NCBI GenBank assembly: GCA_902796785.1
Contig: CADBQJ010000270.1
Coordinates: forward strand, 1-5,561
Source: Fibrobacter succinogenes
GTDB taxonomy: Bacteria; Fibrobacterota; Fibrobacteria; Fibrobacterales; CADBQJ01
Length of the DNA: 5,561 nucleotides
Reading direction: 5' to 3'
The notes beneath the pieces are model-generated. The model saw only the letters and a program-made list of their open reading frames with translations. It did not search any database and was not told the DNA's origin. Positions 1-5,561 of this stretch are shown piece after piece. Numbering within the stretch: the stretch's first letter is position 1; each line of letters opens with the position of its first letter. The translations under genes and the position numbers were made by a program.

Positions 1-88
1 AGCTCCTGTCTTGAAGGGGCGCGTCCGGCGCCCGTCGGAAAAATAGCCATAAAAGAGGCCGCGGCCCCCTCCCGGCCCATTTTCTAGA
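1..88. other. Intergenic or end of an upstream gene; no supported gene
   Basis: No convincing gene is visible here. One + frame (from base 2) is open from the window edge to a TAG at 44-46 and would encode a short basic tail; a second + frame is open to a TAG at 85-87. Either could be the end of an upstream gene, but 14 to 28 codons are too few to tell. An AT-rich patch (39-55) stands out from the GC-rich surroundings. It is followed by a perfect 10-nt palindrome (57-66) and then by the promoter-like box at 85-91. Confidence 0.4.
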
Positions 89-91
89 TTG
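81..91 (+). promoter_or_regulatory. Putative promoter box upstream of the patatin-family gene
   Basis: The AT-rich string TTTCTAGATTG interrupts GC-rich sequence 25 nt before the GTG start at 116. TAGATTG (85-91) is one base short of the TAnnTTTG -7 box known from Bacteroidota promoters, and TAGATT also partly resembles a sigma-70 -10 box. A similar string lies upstream of ychJ (3505-3518). No clear -35/-33 partner is visible. If the box is real, transcription would start near 98, which leaves room for the SD at 105-109. The call rests on pattern similarity alone. Confidence 0.3.
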
Positions 92-104
92 TTCGCTCAT
101 TCGC

Positions 105-109
105 GGGAG
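105..109 (+). promoter_or_regulatory. Shine-Dalgarno that selects the GTG start at 116
   Basis: GGGAG lies 6 nt before GTG at 116, which is good spacing. The alternative in-frame TTG at 89 has no purine-rich SD upstream (the preceding bases are pyrimidine-rich) and falls inside the putative promoter box. The GTG is therefore preferred. Confidence 0.65.
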
Positions 110-115
110 TCTCTC

Positions 116-958
116 GTGTCCACAGGACTGGTTCTCGAAGGCGGCGGTCTGCGCGCGATTTTCACGTCGGGCGTCGTCGACCTCCTTTTGGACGAGGGAA
201 TCCGCTTCGACGCGGTCTTCGGCGTCTCGGCCGGGGCCTGCCACGCCTGCAGCTTCCTCTCCGGCCAGCGCGGGCGCGCCTTCCGCGCCATGGCCGGCTA
301 CGTCGGCGACAAGCGCTACGGCAGCTGGAGGAACTGGCTCCGGACCGGCGACTACTTCTCCGAGGACTTCGCCTACCGCGAGCTTCCCGAAAAGCTCTGC
401 CCCCTCGACGCGGAGGCCTACGCCCGGAACCCGGTCAAGCTGCGCGCCGTGGCCACCAACTGCCGCACCGGCCTGGCGGAGTACCCCGTCGTGGAGGACG
501 TGCGGCGCGACATGGACATGATCCGCGCCTCGGCCTCGCTGCCGCTGCTCTCCCGGATGGTCCCCCTCCGCGGGGAGCTCTACCTCGACGGCGGGATCTC
601 CGACTCGATTCCCGTCGCGCAGTCGCTCCGCGAGGGCAACGCCAGGAACGTGGTCGTCCTCACCCGCGACGCCTCCTACCGCAAGGGGCCGAACCCGATG
701 ATGCCCCTGCTGCGGCTGCGCTACCGCAGGTATCCCGCGCTCGTGAAGGCCATGGCCGAGCGCCATCTGCGCTACAACGAGACGATGGAGAAGATCGCCG
801 AATGGGAGCGCGACGGGAGCGTCTTCGTCGTCCGCCCGTCGAAGCCCCTGGAGATCGGGCGGCTGGAGAAGGACTACGCGACGCTCGAGGCCGGATACCG
901 CCTGGGATACGAGACGGCGCGCGAGCTCCTGCCGCGGCTGAGGGAATACGTCGGCTGA
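116..958 (+). CDS. Patatin-like phospholipase family protein (YjjU-like)
   Basis: Predicted serine acyl hydrolase of the patatin family, probably acting on phospholipids or other acyl lipids; the substrate is unknown. From the GTG start it is 280 aa. The N-terminal oxyanion-hole loop EGGGLR lies at residues 8-13. The nucleophile elbow GVSAG has Ser38, and the second member of the Ser-Asp dyad is Asp158 in LDGGISDSIPV. The motif IRASASLP just before that Asp, and the IFTSGVVD string after the glycine loop, closely resemble E. coli YjjU. The C-terminal ~80 residues match the tail typical of this subgroup (VVRPSKPL followed by a Y-x-x-G-Y helix). No signal peptide or membrane segment is seen, so it is probably cytosolic or peripheral to the membrane. 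A longer TTG start at 89 would add 9 residues but lacks an SD. It is the first gene of a likely operon, with rsmI starting 16 nt downstream. The family call is firm; the activity is inferred from intact catalytic residues. Confidence 0.9.
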   Translation: MSTGLVLEGGGLRAIFTSGVVDLLLDEGIRFDAVFGVSAGACHACSFLSGQRGRAFRAMAGYVGDKRYGSWRNWLRTGDYFSEDFAYRELPEKLCPLDAEAYARNPVKLRAVATNCRTGLAEYPVVEDVRRDMDMIRASASLPLLSRMVPLRGELYLDGGISDSIPVAQSLREGNARNVVVLTRDASYRKGPNPMMPLLRLRYRRYPALVKAMAERHLRYNETMEKIAEWERDGSVFVVRPSKPLEIGRLEKDYATLEAGYRLGYETARELLPRLREYVG

Positions 959-962
959 AGAC

Positions 963-967
963 GGAGG
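963..967 (+). promoter_or_regulatory. Shine-Dalgarno of rsmI
   Basis: GGAGG, a perfect anti-SD complement, ends 7 nt before the ATG at 975. It lies in the 16-nt gap after the patatin-family stop, so rsmI has its own strong ribosome entry site. Confidence 0.75.
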
Positions 968-974
968 AACGACC

Positions 975-1706
975 ATGGCGCACACGCTCTACCTCGTCAG
1001 CACGCCCATCGGCAACATGGAGGACATCACGATGCGGGCGCTGCGGATCCTCCGCGAGGTCCCGCTGGTCCTGGCCGAGGACACGCGCCACACCCGGCTG
1101 CTGCTCGACCGTTTCGGCATCGCGGCGCGCTGCGAGAGCTACCACGACTTCAACAAGGAACGGGTGGGCGAGCGCTACCTGGAGTTCCTCGAGCGCGAGG
1201 GCGACGTCGCGCTGGTGAGCGACGCGGGAACGCCCGCGATCTCCGACCCCGGCTTCAACCTGGCGCGCGACGCGATCGCCCGCGGGATCCCGGTCGTCCC
1301 GGTCCCCGGCGCCAGCGCGCTGCTCGCGGCGCTCGTGGGGTCGGGCCTCCCGACCGACGCCTTCTTCTTCGGCGGCTTCCTCCCGAAGAAGTCGGCCGCG
1401 CGCCTGCGCCTCTTCGCCTCGCTCGCCGGGCGGCGCGAGACGCAGGTCTTCTACGTGTCGCCGCACCAGATGGAGAAGGTCGCCGGCGAGCTCGAGCGGG
1501 CCCTCCCGGGCGCGCGGACCGTCGTTGCGCGCGAGCTGACCAAGAAGTTCGAGGAGTTCCTGCGCGGCACTCCCGAGGAGATCGCGCGCCACTTCGCGAG
1601 CCATCCCCCCAGGGGCGAGTTCGTGCTCCTGCTGAACGCGCGCGACGCCGAATCCGGCGAGGTCCCGGCCGGCGCCGACGACGGCGAGGGGGACGGCGAG
1701 CCGTGA
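975..1706 (+). CDS. rsmI: 16S rRNA (cytidine(1402)-2'-O)-methyltransferase RsmI
   Basis: Transfers a methyl group from SAM to the 2'-OH of C1402 in 16S rRNA, in the decoding centre of the small subunit, where it helps tune P-site fidelity. It belongs to the tetrapyrrole-methylase fold family. Family hallmarks in order: LVSTPIGNMEDIT (7-19), AEDTRHT (34-40), YHDFN (56-60), SDAGTPAISDPG (82-93), VPGASALLAAL (110-120), FFGGFLPKK (131-139) and ARELTKKFEE. At 243 aa it is shorter than E. coli RsmI (about 286 aa): the catalytic region is complete but the small C-terminal helical domain is absent, and the chain ends in an acidic, Gly/Asp/Glu-rich tail. In the usual FYESPHR-like motif this protein has FYVSPHQ (159-165), so the Glu is Val161 and the Arg is Gln165. 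The ATG is fixed by the SD at 963-967. Its stop overlaps the GTG of lnt by 4 nt, suggesting translational coupling. Confidence 0.95.
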   Translation: MAHTLYLVSTPIGNMEDITMRALRILREVPLVLAEDTRHTRLLLDRFGIAARCESYHDFNKERVGERYLEFLEREGDVALVSDAGTPAISDPGFNLARDAIARGIPVVPVPGASALLAALVGSGLPTDAFFFGGFLPKKSAARLRLFASLAGRRETQVFYVSPHQMEKVAGELERALPGARTVVARELTKKFEEFLRGTPEEIARHFASHPPRGEFVLLLNARDAESGEVPAGADDGEGDGEP

Positions 1707-3469
1707 TCCGCCCCTTCCGCAAGCTGGGCTCCCTCTTCCCCGAGCCGCTGAAGGGATTCTTCGAACGGCGCCCCGCCGCGCTGCCGATCGCCCTGGCGCT
1801 CCTCTGCGACGTCCCGCTGGCGGCGCTCGGGAGCGGGTTCCAGGCGCTGCGCTGGACGGCCTTCGCGCTGCTGATGCTCCTGCTGGTGATCCCCGTCTTC
1901 GCGGTGCTCTTCCGCGCGCTGCGCCACCTCTGGTCCAGGCGGCGCGACCGCCGCTTCCTGAAGCTCCTCGCGCTCAACGTCCTCTGCGCCGCGCTGCTGG
2001 CCTTCGCCTACCCGCCGCTTCCGCTGGGCTGGCTCTCGTTCGTCCTGCTGGCCCCCTGGCTCTGGACGCTGCGGCGCCTTCCGCTGCGCGACGGGCTGAC
2101 GATCACCTTCGCGGCGGGCTGGGTCTTCTCCGCGATCATGTACTTCTGGATCTACAACGTGGCGGCCGTGGGGCCTCCCGTCGCGGTCATCGGCGGCCTG
2201 GCGCTCCTGCTCTGCTACCTGGCGCTCTTCCGCGTGGCGGCGGGCTGGCTCTTCCTCCGGCTGGACCGCGCCGGGAAGAGGTGGCTCTTCCCCTTCGTCT
2301 GGTCGGGGCTCGAGGTCTTCCGCGCCTGGGGCGAGATGTCGTTCCCGTGGGAGCACCTGGGCTACGCGACGGGCGTTTCGCTCCCGCTGATGCAGGCGGC
2401 CTCGTGGATCGGCGTCTACGGGCTCTCGGCGCTGGTCGTCGCGGACAACCTCGTGGCGCTCGACGCGCTCGAGCGGCGGTCGTGGCGGCGCGGCCTCGCG
2501 GTCCTGCTCTTCCCGGCGGGGCTTCTGCTCTTCGGCGCGGTCTCGCTGTCGTCGGAGCCGGAGGTCTCGCGCTCCGTCCGCGTGGCCGTCCTCCAGCCGA
2601 ACATCCCGCAGCACGTCAAGTGGGAGAAGAAGAACTTCCCGCAGTGGATGCGCCGCACCTTCGGGCTCGTCGACCGGATCGACTCCGGCTCCGTCGACCT
2701 GGTCGTGCTTCCCGAAACGGCGGTCCCGCGCCTGGCGCGCGACGTCCGCTTGCCGGAGGGGCGCGGATACATCCGCCAGCACGCCGACCTCCGCTCCCGC
2801 GCGGCGAAGCGCGGCTACGACGTCGTGGCGGGCTTCCTCGACGCCGACACGCTCGGCCCGGCCCCGCGCAGGTTCCGCTTCTACAACGCCGCGTTCCTCT
2901 TCCGCGCCGACGGCTCGGAGCCGCAGCGCTACTACAAGCGCAAGCTGGTCCCCTTCTCCGAGAAGCTCCCCTGGGACGGCCTGCTGCCGATGCTGAACTA
3001 CGTCGACCTGGGCGAGGGCGACTTCTCCCCCGGCGAGGGCGACGCGCTCTGGGGCGGACGCGGCGACTGGGCGCCGAGCATCTGCTACGAGGTGGTCTAC
3101 CCCGCCTTCATGCGCGACCAGGCGCTCGCCGGCGCGCGGCTGATGGTGAACATCACCAACGACGGCTGGTTCGGCCGCACGACCGCCCCCTGGCAGCACG
3201 CCAACATCGCCCGGTTCCGCAGCGTGGAGCTCGGGCTTCCGCTGGCCCGCGCCGCGAACACGGGCGTCAGCCTCTTCTACGACGCGAAGGGGCGCCTGCT
3301 GGACTCCACGCCGATCTTCGAGGAGGCGGCGATCCGCGCGGAGCTGGAGATCCCCGTTTCGCCGGCCCCCTACGCGGCGGTCGGCGGGCCGCTGGAGGCG
3401 ATCCTGCTGGCGCTGCTGCTGGCGGTCTTCGCCTGGGCGCTCTTCACGCGCGACCCCGAGTTCCCCTGA
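1703..3469 (+). CDS. lnt: Apolipoprotein N-acyltransferase Lnt (extended N-terminus)
   Basis: Inner-membrane enzyme that N-acylates the N-terminal diacylglyceryl-cysteine of lipoproteins, using a phospholipid acyl donor; it is the third step after Lgt and LspA. The N-terminal half is membrane-embedded, with hydrophobic segments at roughly 88-104, 108-123, 132-151, 158-184, 222-250 and 264-282 and the conserved SFPWEHLGY at 213-221. A nitrilase-fold domain (about 290-550) follows. The Glu-Lys-Cys triad is intact: E338 in LPETAVP, K412 in YYKRKLVPF, and C461 in ICYE. NDGWFG (486-491) and a final membrane segment (about 556-580) complete the family pattern. At 588 aa it is longer than E. coli Lnt (512 aa). 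The excess is an N-terminal stretch of about 84 residues with two further hydrophobic segments (about 25-43 and 51-73) and an Arg-rich loop (71-84). The GTG start at 1703 overlaps the rsmI stop; GAGGGGG at 1686-1692 is a plausible SD. A probable terminator follows directly. Confidence 0.95.
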   Translation: MIRPFRKLGSLFPEPLKGFFERRPAALPIALALLCDVPLAALGSGFQALRWTAFALLMLLLVIPVFAVLFRALRHLWSRRRDRRFLKLLALNVLCAALLAFAYPPLPLGWLSFVLLAPWLWTLRRLPLRDGLTITFAAGWVFSAIMYFWIYNVAAVGPPVAVIGGLALLLCYLALFRVAAGWLFLRLDRAGKRWLFPFVWSGLEVFRAWGEMSFPWEHLGYATGVSLPLMQAASWIGVYGLSALVVADNLVALDALERRSWRRGLAVLLFPAGLLLFGAVSLSSEPEVSRSVRVAVLQPNIPQHVKWEKKNFPQWMRRTFGLVDRIDSGSVDLVVLPETAVPRLARDVRLPEGRGYIRQHADLRSRAAKRGYDVVAGFLDADTLGPAPRRFRFYNAAFLFRADGSEPQRYYKRKLVPFSEKLPWDGLLPMLNYVDLGEGDFSPGEGDALWGGRGDWAPSICYEVVYPAFMRDQALAGARLMVNITNDGWFGRTTAPWQHANIARFRSVELGLPLARAANTGVSLFYDAKGRLLDSTPIFEEAAIRAELEIPVSPAPYAAVGGPLEAILLALLLAVFAWALFTRDPEFP

Positions 3470-3508
3470 CGCCGGGCGGGTCCCCGGGCGGCCGCTCCGG
3501 CGAGTTTT
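3470..3508 (+). terminator. Rho-independent terminator after lnt
   Basis: Starting at the base after the lnt stop, CGCCGG (3470-3475) pairs perfectly with CCGGCG (3497-3502). GCGG (3476-3479) continues the stem with CCGC (3492-3495), leaving one bulged T at 3496. This gives ten GC pairs around a 12-nt loop (3480-3491), followed by AG and a run of four T at 3505-3508. The T-run is short and set back two bases, but the position suits the end of the patatin-rsmI-lnt cluster. GC-rich DNA forms such stems by chance more readily, so the T-run and the placement carry most of the weight. Confidence 0.5.
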
Positions 3509-3518
3509 CCTACCTTTG
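3505..3518 (+). promoter_or_regulatory. Putative promoter box upstream of ychJ
   Basis: The string TTTTCCTACCTTTG contains TACCTTTG (3511-3518), an exact match to the TAnnTTTG -7 box of Bacteroidota promoters. The matching -33 TTTG is not visible upstream, where the terminator stem lies. It resembles the string at 81-91 before the first gene. A start near 3525 would give a leader of about 34 nt, ending with the ychJ SD. Calling it a promoter is an inference from the motif and its intergenic position. Confidence 0.35.
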
Positions 3519-3549
3519 ACGGTTGTCCAAGAAAGCCAACGACCCCACT

Positions 3550-3554
3550 GGAGG
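3550..3554 (+). promoter_or_regulatory. Shine-Dalgarno that selects the ATG start of ychJ
   Basis: GGAGG ends 4 nt before the ATG at 3559, slightly close but strong. The in-frame TTG at 3523 lies just after the promoter-like box, lacks an SD, and would add 12 residues ahead of the conserved N-terminal Cys motif. Confidence 0.7.
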
Positions 3555-3558
3555 TCCC

Positions 3559-4047
3559 ATGTCCGAATGTCCCTGCGGAAGCGGCAAGTCCTTCGAAGAA
3601 TGCTGCGCCCCCTGCCTTGACGGAACCCGCGAACCCAAGACCGCCGAGGAGCTCCTCCGCGCCCGATACAGCGCCTTCGCGACCCACCGGATGGAATACG
3701 TCCGCGCCACGACCCACCCCGCCCAGCTCGCCGGCTACGACGAGGCGGGCGCCGAATCCTGGTCGAGCCAGTCGGAATGGCAGGGGCTGGAGATCCGCCG
3801 CGCGGACAAGGGCGGCGAGCAGGACGACCGCGGGTTCGTCGACTTCGTCGCGCGCTACCGCCAGGGCGGCGTCCCCCAGGAACACCACGAGCTCTCCGAG
3901 TTCCGCAAGCAGGACGGCAAGTGGTACTTCTGGGACGCCACCTTCGTGAAGCCCGAGACCGTGCGCCGCGAAGCGCCCAAGGTGGGCCGCAACGACCCCT
4001 GCCCCTGCGGTTCCGGCAAGAAGTACAAGAAGTGCTGCGGGGCCTGA
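3559..4047 (+). CDS. ychJ: YchJ family (UPF0225) SEC-C metal-binding protein
   Basis: Small, probably cytosolic protein of unknown molecular function; 162 aa from the ATG, near E. coli YchJ (152 aa). It has the full three-part layout. The N-terminal SEC-C-like motif [13 protein letters not shown] has Cys4, Cys6, Cys15 and Cys16. The middle NTF2-like domain (about 28-135) includes [32 protein letters not shown] and [17 protein letters not shown]. The C-terminal SEC-C motif [18 protein letters not shown] has Cys148, Cys150, Cys159 and Cys160. By analogy with the SEC-C motif of SecA, each Cys cluster is likely to bind zinc. The NTF2-like fold could hold a small ligand or mediate dimerisation, but nothing here identifies one. 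It is the first gene after the probable terminator. The mrp ATG lies 4 nt after its stop, so the two are probably co-transcribed and perhaps translationally coupled. Confidence 0.93.
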   Translation: MSECPCGSGKSFEECCAPCLDGTREPKTAEELLRARYSAFATHRMEYVRATTHPAQLAGYDEAGAESWSSQSEWQGLEIRRADKGGEQDDRGFVDFVARYRQGGVPQEHHELSEFRKQDGKWYFWDATFVKPETVRREAPKVGRNDPCPCGSGKKYKKCCGA

Positions 4048-4051
4048 CGCC

Positions 4052-5500
4052 ATGACCGACGCCCTGCGCGAACGGGCGATGGACGCGCTTTCGCGCGTGG
4101 TGCCCCCGGGCATCGACAAGAGCCTGGTCGAGCTGGGCTTCGTGAAGTCGGTCGAGCCGTCGGACGACGGCGTCCTGACCGTGTCGCTGGGGCTGCGCGC
4201 CCCGCACGTCCGCCGCCGCTCGCTGATCGAGAAGGCCTGCCGCGAGGCGCTCGCGCCGCTTCCCGGCGTGCGCGAGGTGCGCGTCGACGTCGAGGAGCTG
4301 GCGCCCCCGAAGGCCGAGCAGGAGAGCTTCGGGACCGAGCTGCTGGACGGCGTGAGGAACGTCGTCGCCGTGGCCTCGGGCAAGGGCGGCGTGGGCAAGA
4401 GCACCGTGAGCGCGAACCTCGCCTGCGCGCTGGCGCTGGAGGGCCGCCGCGTGGGGCTGCTCGACGCCGACATCCACGGCCCCTCGATGAACCTGATGTT
4501 CGGCGTGGACCGCGCCCCCCAGGTCTTCGAGGACCGGACGATCGCCCCGGTGACCGTCGCCGGCGGGATCGAGCTGGTCTCGATGGCGATGTTCTCCGAC
4601 CCGAACGAGGCGACCATCTGGCGCGGGCCGATGGCCAGCCAGATGATCCGCAACTTCCTCTTCCGCGTGCGCTGGGGCGAGCTGGACGACCTGATCGTCG
4701 ACCTTCCCCCGGGCACGGGCGACATCCACCTCTCGCTGGTGCAGAGCTGCCCGATGACGGGCGCGGTCGTGGTGACCACCCCGCAGGAGGTGTCGGTGAT
4801 CGACGCGCGCAAGGGGCTCCGCCTGTTCGAGAAGACCGGCGTGCCCGTGCTGGGCGTGGTCGAGAACATGAGCGGCTTCGTCTGCGACGGCTGCGGCAAG
4901 GTGCACGAGATCTTCGGCGAGGGCGGCGGGAAGCGCGTCGCGCAGGCGCACGGCGTCCCCTTCCTCGGGCGCGTGCCGCTCGAGCCCTCGCTCGGCCGCG
5001 CGGGCGACGCCGGCCGTCCCGCGGTCCTCTCCTCCCCGAACTCGGTCTCCTCGCGCGCGCTGGCGGAGATCGCCCGGAAGGTGGCCGCGCAGGTCGAGCT
5101 GGTCCGCGGGACCGCCGGCGGCCTGGGCGCCTACGACCTCGCCTTCGACGCGATCCCCGAAGCCGCCGGCGCTCAGCCGGCCGCCGCCTCCGGGGAGTCC
5201 GCCTCGCCCGTCCCGACCGGGGTCTTCCGCTCGGGCGACGCGCTGGTCTTCGACTGGACCGACGGCGCGCGGACCGTCCATCCCTTCCGCGAGCTGCGGC
5301 TGCGCTGCCCCTGCGCGCGCTGCGTGGACGAATGGGACGGCCACGCCCTCCTCGACCCCGCCTCCGTCCCGGCCTCTGTCCGGCCCGACCGCGTCACCGC
5401 CGTCGGCCGCTACGCCGTCCGGATCCTCTGGTCCGACGGCCACGGCACCGGCATCTACTCCTACGACCACCTCCGCCGCCTGGCCGCGCCGGGCGCATAG
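4052..5500 (+). CDS. mrp: Mrp/ApbC-type Fe-S carrier ATPase fused to DUF971 (HCF101-like)
   Basis: Predicted cytosolic P-loop ATPase that binds and transfers Fe-S clusters to apoproteins (Mrp/ApbC/NBP35 family); 482 aa. Domains in order: an N-terminal MIP18/DUF59-like domain (about 1-85), a MinD/ParA-type NTPase (about 100-350), a low-complexity Ala/Pro/Ser linker (about 365-390), and a C-terminal DUF971 domain (about 393-478). The NTPase has the deviant Walker A GKGGVGKST (110-118), DADIHGPS (138-145), and DLPPGTGD (217-224). The CDGC pair (Cys278, Cys281) is the expected site of the bridging cluster at the dimer interface. DUF971 carries CPCARC (Cys419, Cys421, Cys424) and His464. This matches the C-x-C-x2-C...His zinc site of the N-terminal domain of gamma-butyrobetaine hydroxylase. 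The same three-domain order is known from plastid HCF101, which supplies 4Fe-4S clusters. The MIP18-like domain lacks the Cys usual in its TPACP motif (here APHVR, Val53). GCGGGG at 4037-4042 is a weak SD, so coupling to ychJ is likely. Confidence 0.93.
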   Translation: MTDALRERAMDALSRVVPPGIDKSLVELGFVKSVEPSDDGVLTVSLGLRAPHVRRRSLIEKACREALAPLPGVREVRVDVEELAPPKAEQESFGTELLDGVRNVVAVASGKGGVGKSTVSANLACALALEGRRVGLLDADIHGPSMNLMFGVDRAPQVFEDRTIAPVTVAGGIELVSMAMFSDPNEATIWRGPMASQMIRNFLFRVRWGELDDLIVDLPPGTGDIHLSLVQSCPMTGAVVVTTPQEVSVIDARKGLRLFEKTGVPVLGVVENMSGFVCDGCGKVHEIFGEGGGKRVAQAHGVPFLGRVPLEPSLGRAGDAGRPAVLSSPNSVSSRALAEIARKVAAQVELVRGTAGGLGAYDLAFDAIPEAAGAQPAAASGESASPVPTGVFRSGDALVFDWTDGARTVHPFRELRLRCPCARCVDEWDGHALLDPASVPASVRPDRVTAVGRYAVRILWSDGHGTGIYSYDHLRRLAAPGA

Positions 5501-5511
5501 GGAACGCGACG

Positions 5512-5561
5512 ATGGCCCGCGCGCTCTTCCTCTCCGACGCGCATCTCGGCGCGGAACCCGC
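5512..5561 (+). CDS. Metallophosphoesterase, possibly LpxH (5' fragment)
   Basis: Only the first 16 codons are present; the gene runs off the window. The start MARALFLSDAHLG carries the first metal-binding motif of calcineurin-like phosphoesterases (D-x-H, Asp9 and His11) directly after a short beta strand. This is the usual beginning of UDP-2,3-diacylglucosamine diphosphatase LpxH (lipid A pathway), but other metallophosphoesterases start the same way. AGGGA at 5499-5503 gives an SD with 8-nt spacing, overlapping the mrp stop. The gap after mrp is 11 nt, so it is probably in the same operon. A lipid A role would suit a diderm with Lnt but is not shown by this fragment. Confidence 0.6.
   Translation, partial: MARALFLSDAHLGAEP

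Noticed and set aside
17..33. 6-bp inverted repeat GGGCGC / GCGCCC with a 5-nt loop
   Set aside because: It is followed by GTCGGAAAAA rather than a T-run on the + strand, and has no T-run after it on the - strand. A stem this short is expected by chance at this GC content.
57..66. Perfect 10-nt palindrome GGCCGCGGCC upstream of the first gene, as a possible operator
   Set aside because: It is built only of G and C in very GC-rich DNA, has no second copy upstream of the other cluster, and no regulator is nearby to link it to.
1..77. Short - strand open frame starting with ATG at 77 (or 50) and running off the left edge, as a possible divergent gene
   Set aside because: Only up to about 25 codons are visible and they match no motif I recognise. 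Neither ATG has a well-placed SD, except that a GGGAGG string precedes the inner ATG at a long distance.
2281..3519. Long + strand frame of 412 codons inside lnt
   Set aside because: It overlaps the catalytic half of Lnt in another frame, is dominated by Arg/Ala/Gly/Pro, and has no motif; it is a GC-bias shadow.
1451..5470. Stop-free antisense reading frame of about 1340 codons on the - strand, spanning most of rsmI, lnt, ychJ and mrp
   Set aside because: It is in codon register with lnt and mrp, so its stops would require TTA, CTA or TCA codons in those genes, and such GC-rich genes almost never use them. Its product is a biased Arg/Ala/Gly/Glu/His-rich string with no recognisable domain, while the + strand genes carry complete family motifs.
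1..5561. Search for a novel defence, mobile or RNA-based system
   Set aside because: All coding space is taken by recognisable housekeeping families. I saw no direct repeats, integrase or transposase motifs, tRNA-like structure or long non-coding gap.

Overview
The window comes from a very GC-rich bacterial chromosome. Third codon positions are almost all G or C, and Leu TTA/CTA and Ser TCA codons are nearly absent. An apolipoprotein N-acyltransferase (Lnt) points to a Gram-negative, diderm cell with lipoproteins. Clear Shine-Dalgarno (SD) sequences precede several genes. Two intergenic gaps carry boxes resembling the TAnnTTTG promoter element known from Bacteroidota, so a GC-rich relative in the wider FCB (Fibrobacterota-Chlorobiota-Bacteroidota) assemblage is possible. 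This is an inference; the sequence does not settle the phylum.

Layout: all genes are on the + strand in two tight clusters. Cluster 1 is a YjjU-like patatin-family lipid hydrolase (116-958), rsmI, a 16S rRNA C1402 2'-O-methyltransferase (975-1706), and lnt (1703-3469). The first two are 16 nt apart and rsmI overlaps lnt by 4 nt. A GC-rich hairpin plus T-run directly after the lnt stop (3470-3508) looks like an intrinsic terminator. Cluster 2 starts just downstream with a promoter-like box. It holds ychJ (SEC-C metal-binding protein, 3559-4047), an Mrp/ApbC-type Fe-S carrier ATPase fused to a C-terminal DUF971 domain (4052-5500), and the first 16 codons of a metallophosphoesterase, possibly LpxH (5512 to the window edge). 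Bases 1-88 hold no gene that can be supported.

How they fit together: cluster 1 mixes lipid or envelope functions (patatin, Lnt) with a ribosome modification enzyme; the link is probably shared expression rather than a shared pathway. In cluster 2, two metal-related proteins (a Cys-rich SEC-C protein and an Fe-S scaffold/carrier) sit next to a possible lipid A enzyme. All complete genes are intact, and I saw no mobile elements, CRISPR, tRNA or rRNA. This is essentially an ordinary housekeeping region. The most notable points are the HCF101-like three-domain Mrp, the extended N-terminus of Lnt, two substitutions in an RsmI motif, and the compact terminator/promoter junction.
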